NCBI RefSeq assembly: GCF_023283985.1
Contig: NZ_JAKIKU010000003.1
Location: 372,001-436,000, forward strand
Reading direction: 5' to 3'
From: Shewanella electrodiphila
GTDB lineage: Bacteria > Pseudomonadota > Gammaproteobacteria > Enterobacterales > Shewanellaceae
DNA length: 64,000 nt
In this document: in pieces, positions 62,732-64,000 of the stretch
Layout: each line of letters opens with the position of its first letter
Position numbering within the stretch: position 1 is the stretch's first letter
Program-made: the position numbers and the translations under genes
Notes under the pieces: model-generated
Seen by the model: the letters and a program-made list of their open reading frames with translations, nothing else
Told to the model about the DNA's origin: nothing
Databases searched by the model: none

Positions 62732-62742
62732 TTCACTTTTCC

Positions 62743-64000
62743 TTAAGAATTAAATACTTTACCAGCCCAGCGCACAAGACCACTGGTCACACTACCAAAA
62801 TGATCACCAACAACGATTTCTGCATCAGTAAATTGCTCGGCAATGCATTGATGAATAACCGGACTTTTTGCGGTGCCGCCAGTAACATAAACCACATCAG
62901 GCATAACGCCAGTCCCCTCCACCGCTTGCTTCATAATTGTCACCAACTTAGCAACGGGTTGATCAACCGCAGTTTCAAAATCAGTTCTATTTACCGGCAC
63001 AGTAAATAAAGGCTCAATAAATGACAAGTCTGCGCTGTACTCAGACTGTGATGATAAACCTATTTTAGATTGCTCCGCTTGGCGTACAAACTGATAACTC
63101 ATTTGATGTTGTCTTAATGATTTAAGACGTGCTAATAATGCAGGTTTTGACGAATCTTTAATTAACTCATCAATTAATTTTGCCGTGGCAAGCGAGCCAA
63201 AATCACGCTGAGCGCTGATATCATTTACCGCAACACCATTCCAAAACGGTTGTCTTGGTACGGTTAAATTGTTTTTCAATTGAGAACCAAGACCAAGGTG
63301 CGGCATAAAACAATTCATTGCTACGGCAATATCTAAATCGTTACCGCCAACACGTTGTCCACTATGGCCTAGTACATCTTCACTGCGATCTGTTTTGTGT
63401 TGTAAATCTGGCCCCATTTTCACCATAGAACAATCCGTAGTACCACCACCGACATCAACCACTAATACGGTTTGATTACGTGTCATTGAAGCTTCATAAT
63501 CCATCGCTGCAGCCATTGGCTCAAACAAAAAACTCACCTCTTCAAAACCCGCGCGTTTAGCTGCAGTTTCTAAAATAGTTTGCGCTTGTTGGTTGCTTAA
63601 CTCTCCGCCAATGCCTTGAAAGTTGACCGGTCTGCCAATAACGGCTTTGGTAATAGGTTCATTGATCACTTTATTCGCGCGAGACATCACTTCTAACATC
63701 ATAAGCGTCACGATGTCTTCAAACAGTCCTACCTGCTCAACTCTTAACCCACTGGCACCCAAAAATGATTTTGGCGAACGGACATAAAACCCTTCGTCAG
63801 GCAGCTCCAAATATGCTTCAATCGCCTCAGGGCCAACAAACACCACTTGCTCATCTGGGTAAATATCCAAATCATGGCGAACCATTCTTGCGCGGCTAAG
63901 TTGTGCAGAGCGCAGCTTGCCATATTCAGCTTTTAGCTCTGGTGCAATACGCTGATAAACAGCTTCGGCGATTAATTCTCGGTCCATTGCATATAAGGTC
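62743..64000 (-). CDS. yegD: Hsp70-like chaperone YegD (5' end beyond the window)
   Basis: This Hsp70 superfamily ATPase has VVDVGGGTTDCSMV and GGNDLDIA phosphate-binding motifs, and SPKSFLGASGL and IGRPVNFQG shared with E. coli YegD. The C-terminal substrate domain of DnaK is missing, as in the family (about 450 residues). The frame continues to the window end (..TLYA before the first internal Met at 63987), so about 35 N-terminal residues with the first ATP motif are outside. It is cotranscribed with creA. Confidence 0.93.
   Translation of the reverse strand, partial: TLYAMDRELIAEAVYQRIAPELKAEYGKLRSAQLSRARMVRHDLDIYPDEQVVFVGPEAIEAYLELPDEGFYVRSPKSFLGASGLRVEQVGLFEDIVTLMMLEVMSRANKVINEPITKAVIGRPVNFQGIGGELSNQQAQTILETAAKRAGFEEVSFLFEPMAAAMDYEASMTRNQTVLVVDVGGGTTDCSMVKMGPDLQHKTDRSEDVLGHSGQRVGGNDLDIAVAMNCFMPHLGLGSQLKNNLTVPRQPFWNGVAVNDISAQRDFGSLATAKLIDELIKDSSKPALLARLKSLRQHQMSYQFVRQAEQSKIGLSSQSEYSADLSFIEPLFTVPVNRTDFETAVDQPVAKLVTIMKQAVEGTGVMPDVVYVTGGTAKSPVIHQCIAEQFTDAEIVVGDHFGSVTSGLVRWAGKVFNS

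Overview
The window reads as a chromosomal segment of a marine gammaproteobacterium, almost certainly Shewanella: moderate-to-low GC, E. coli-like core gene blocks (aat-ate-infA-clpA-clpS-cspD; mnmA-hflD-purB; yceD-rpmF-plsX-fabHDG-acpP-fabF; pheS-pheT-ihfA; rluC/rne), a monomeric isocitrate dehydrogenase, a fused MsrBA, a periplasmic LigE-type DNA ligase and a Gram-negative dedicated sortase locus. No tRNA, rRNA, CRISPR array, prophage or intact insertion sequence was seen. The species assignment is inference from gene order and protein similarity recalled from memory.

Layout. 1-4.9 kb: 3' end of metG, a Kef-type antiporter with a Nif3-like protein, a Lys/Ala/Pro-rich small protein and a glycine-zipper envelope protein. 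4.9-10 kb: N-degron and proteolysis cluster (aat, ate, infA, clpA, clpS) and cspD. 10-18.4 kb: icd, rluE, nudJ, mnmA, hflD, purB, roxA. 18.5-26.8 kb: lpxM-like acyltransferase, ihfA, pheT, pheS, a chemoreceptor, a beta-hydroxyacid dehydrogenase and an acyl-CoA thioesterase. 27-33.5 kb: fatty-acid synthesis cluster from fabF to yceD, including rpmF, which encodes only 56 residues. 33.7-42.4 kb: maf-like gene, then an apparent insertion (1.1 kb AT-rich leader plus a lipoprotein with two CXXCH motifs), then a HAD phosphatase, rluC and a repeat-bearing rne. 42.5-50.3 kb: SulP transporter, MsrBA, 2OG oxygenase, RbgA-type GTPase, LMW phosphatase, LigE, DgkA, HdfR-like regulator. 50.8-60 kb: an outer-membrane barrel, a diguanylate cyclase and the dedicated sortase system. 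60-64 kb: metC, a zinc-ribbon protein, a MITE-like element, creA and the yegD Hsp70-like gene cut by the window end.

The most interesting locus is 52.9-60.0 kb: a two-component system (PdsR/PdsS) diverging from an operon for an OmpA-like protein (PdsO), a VIT/vWA protein with an LPQTA sorting signal, and a class GN sortase. The family is known from genome annotation, but I know of no settled function. I add that the intergenic region carries (A/G)TGGCAA direct repeats on an 11-bp register, like OmpR/PhoB-type operators, and that the kinase sensor region opens with a CBM9-like motif. Other leads are a structured leader before the diheme-like lipoprotein, tandem repeats at the nudJ start and in rne, an intrinsic-terminator-like hairpin abutting the roxA start codon, and a 278-bp MITE-like element.
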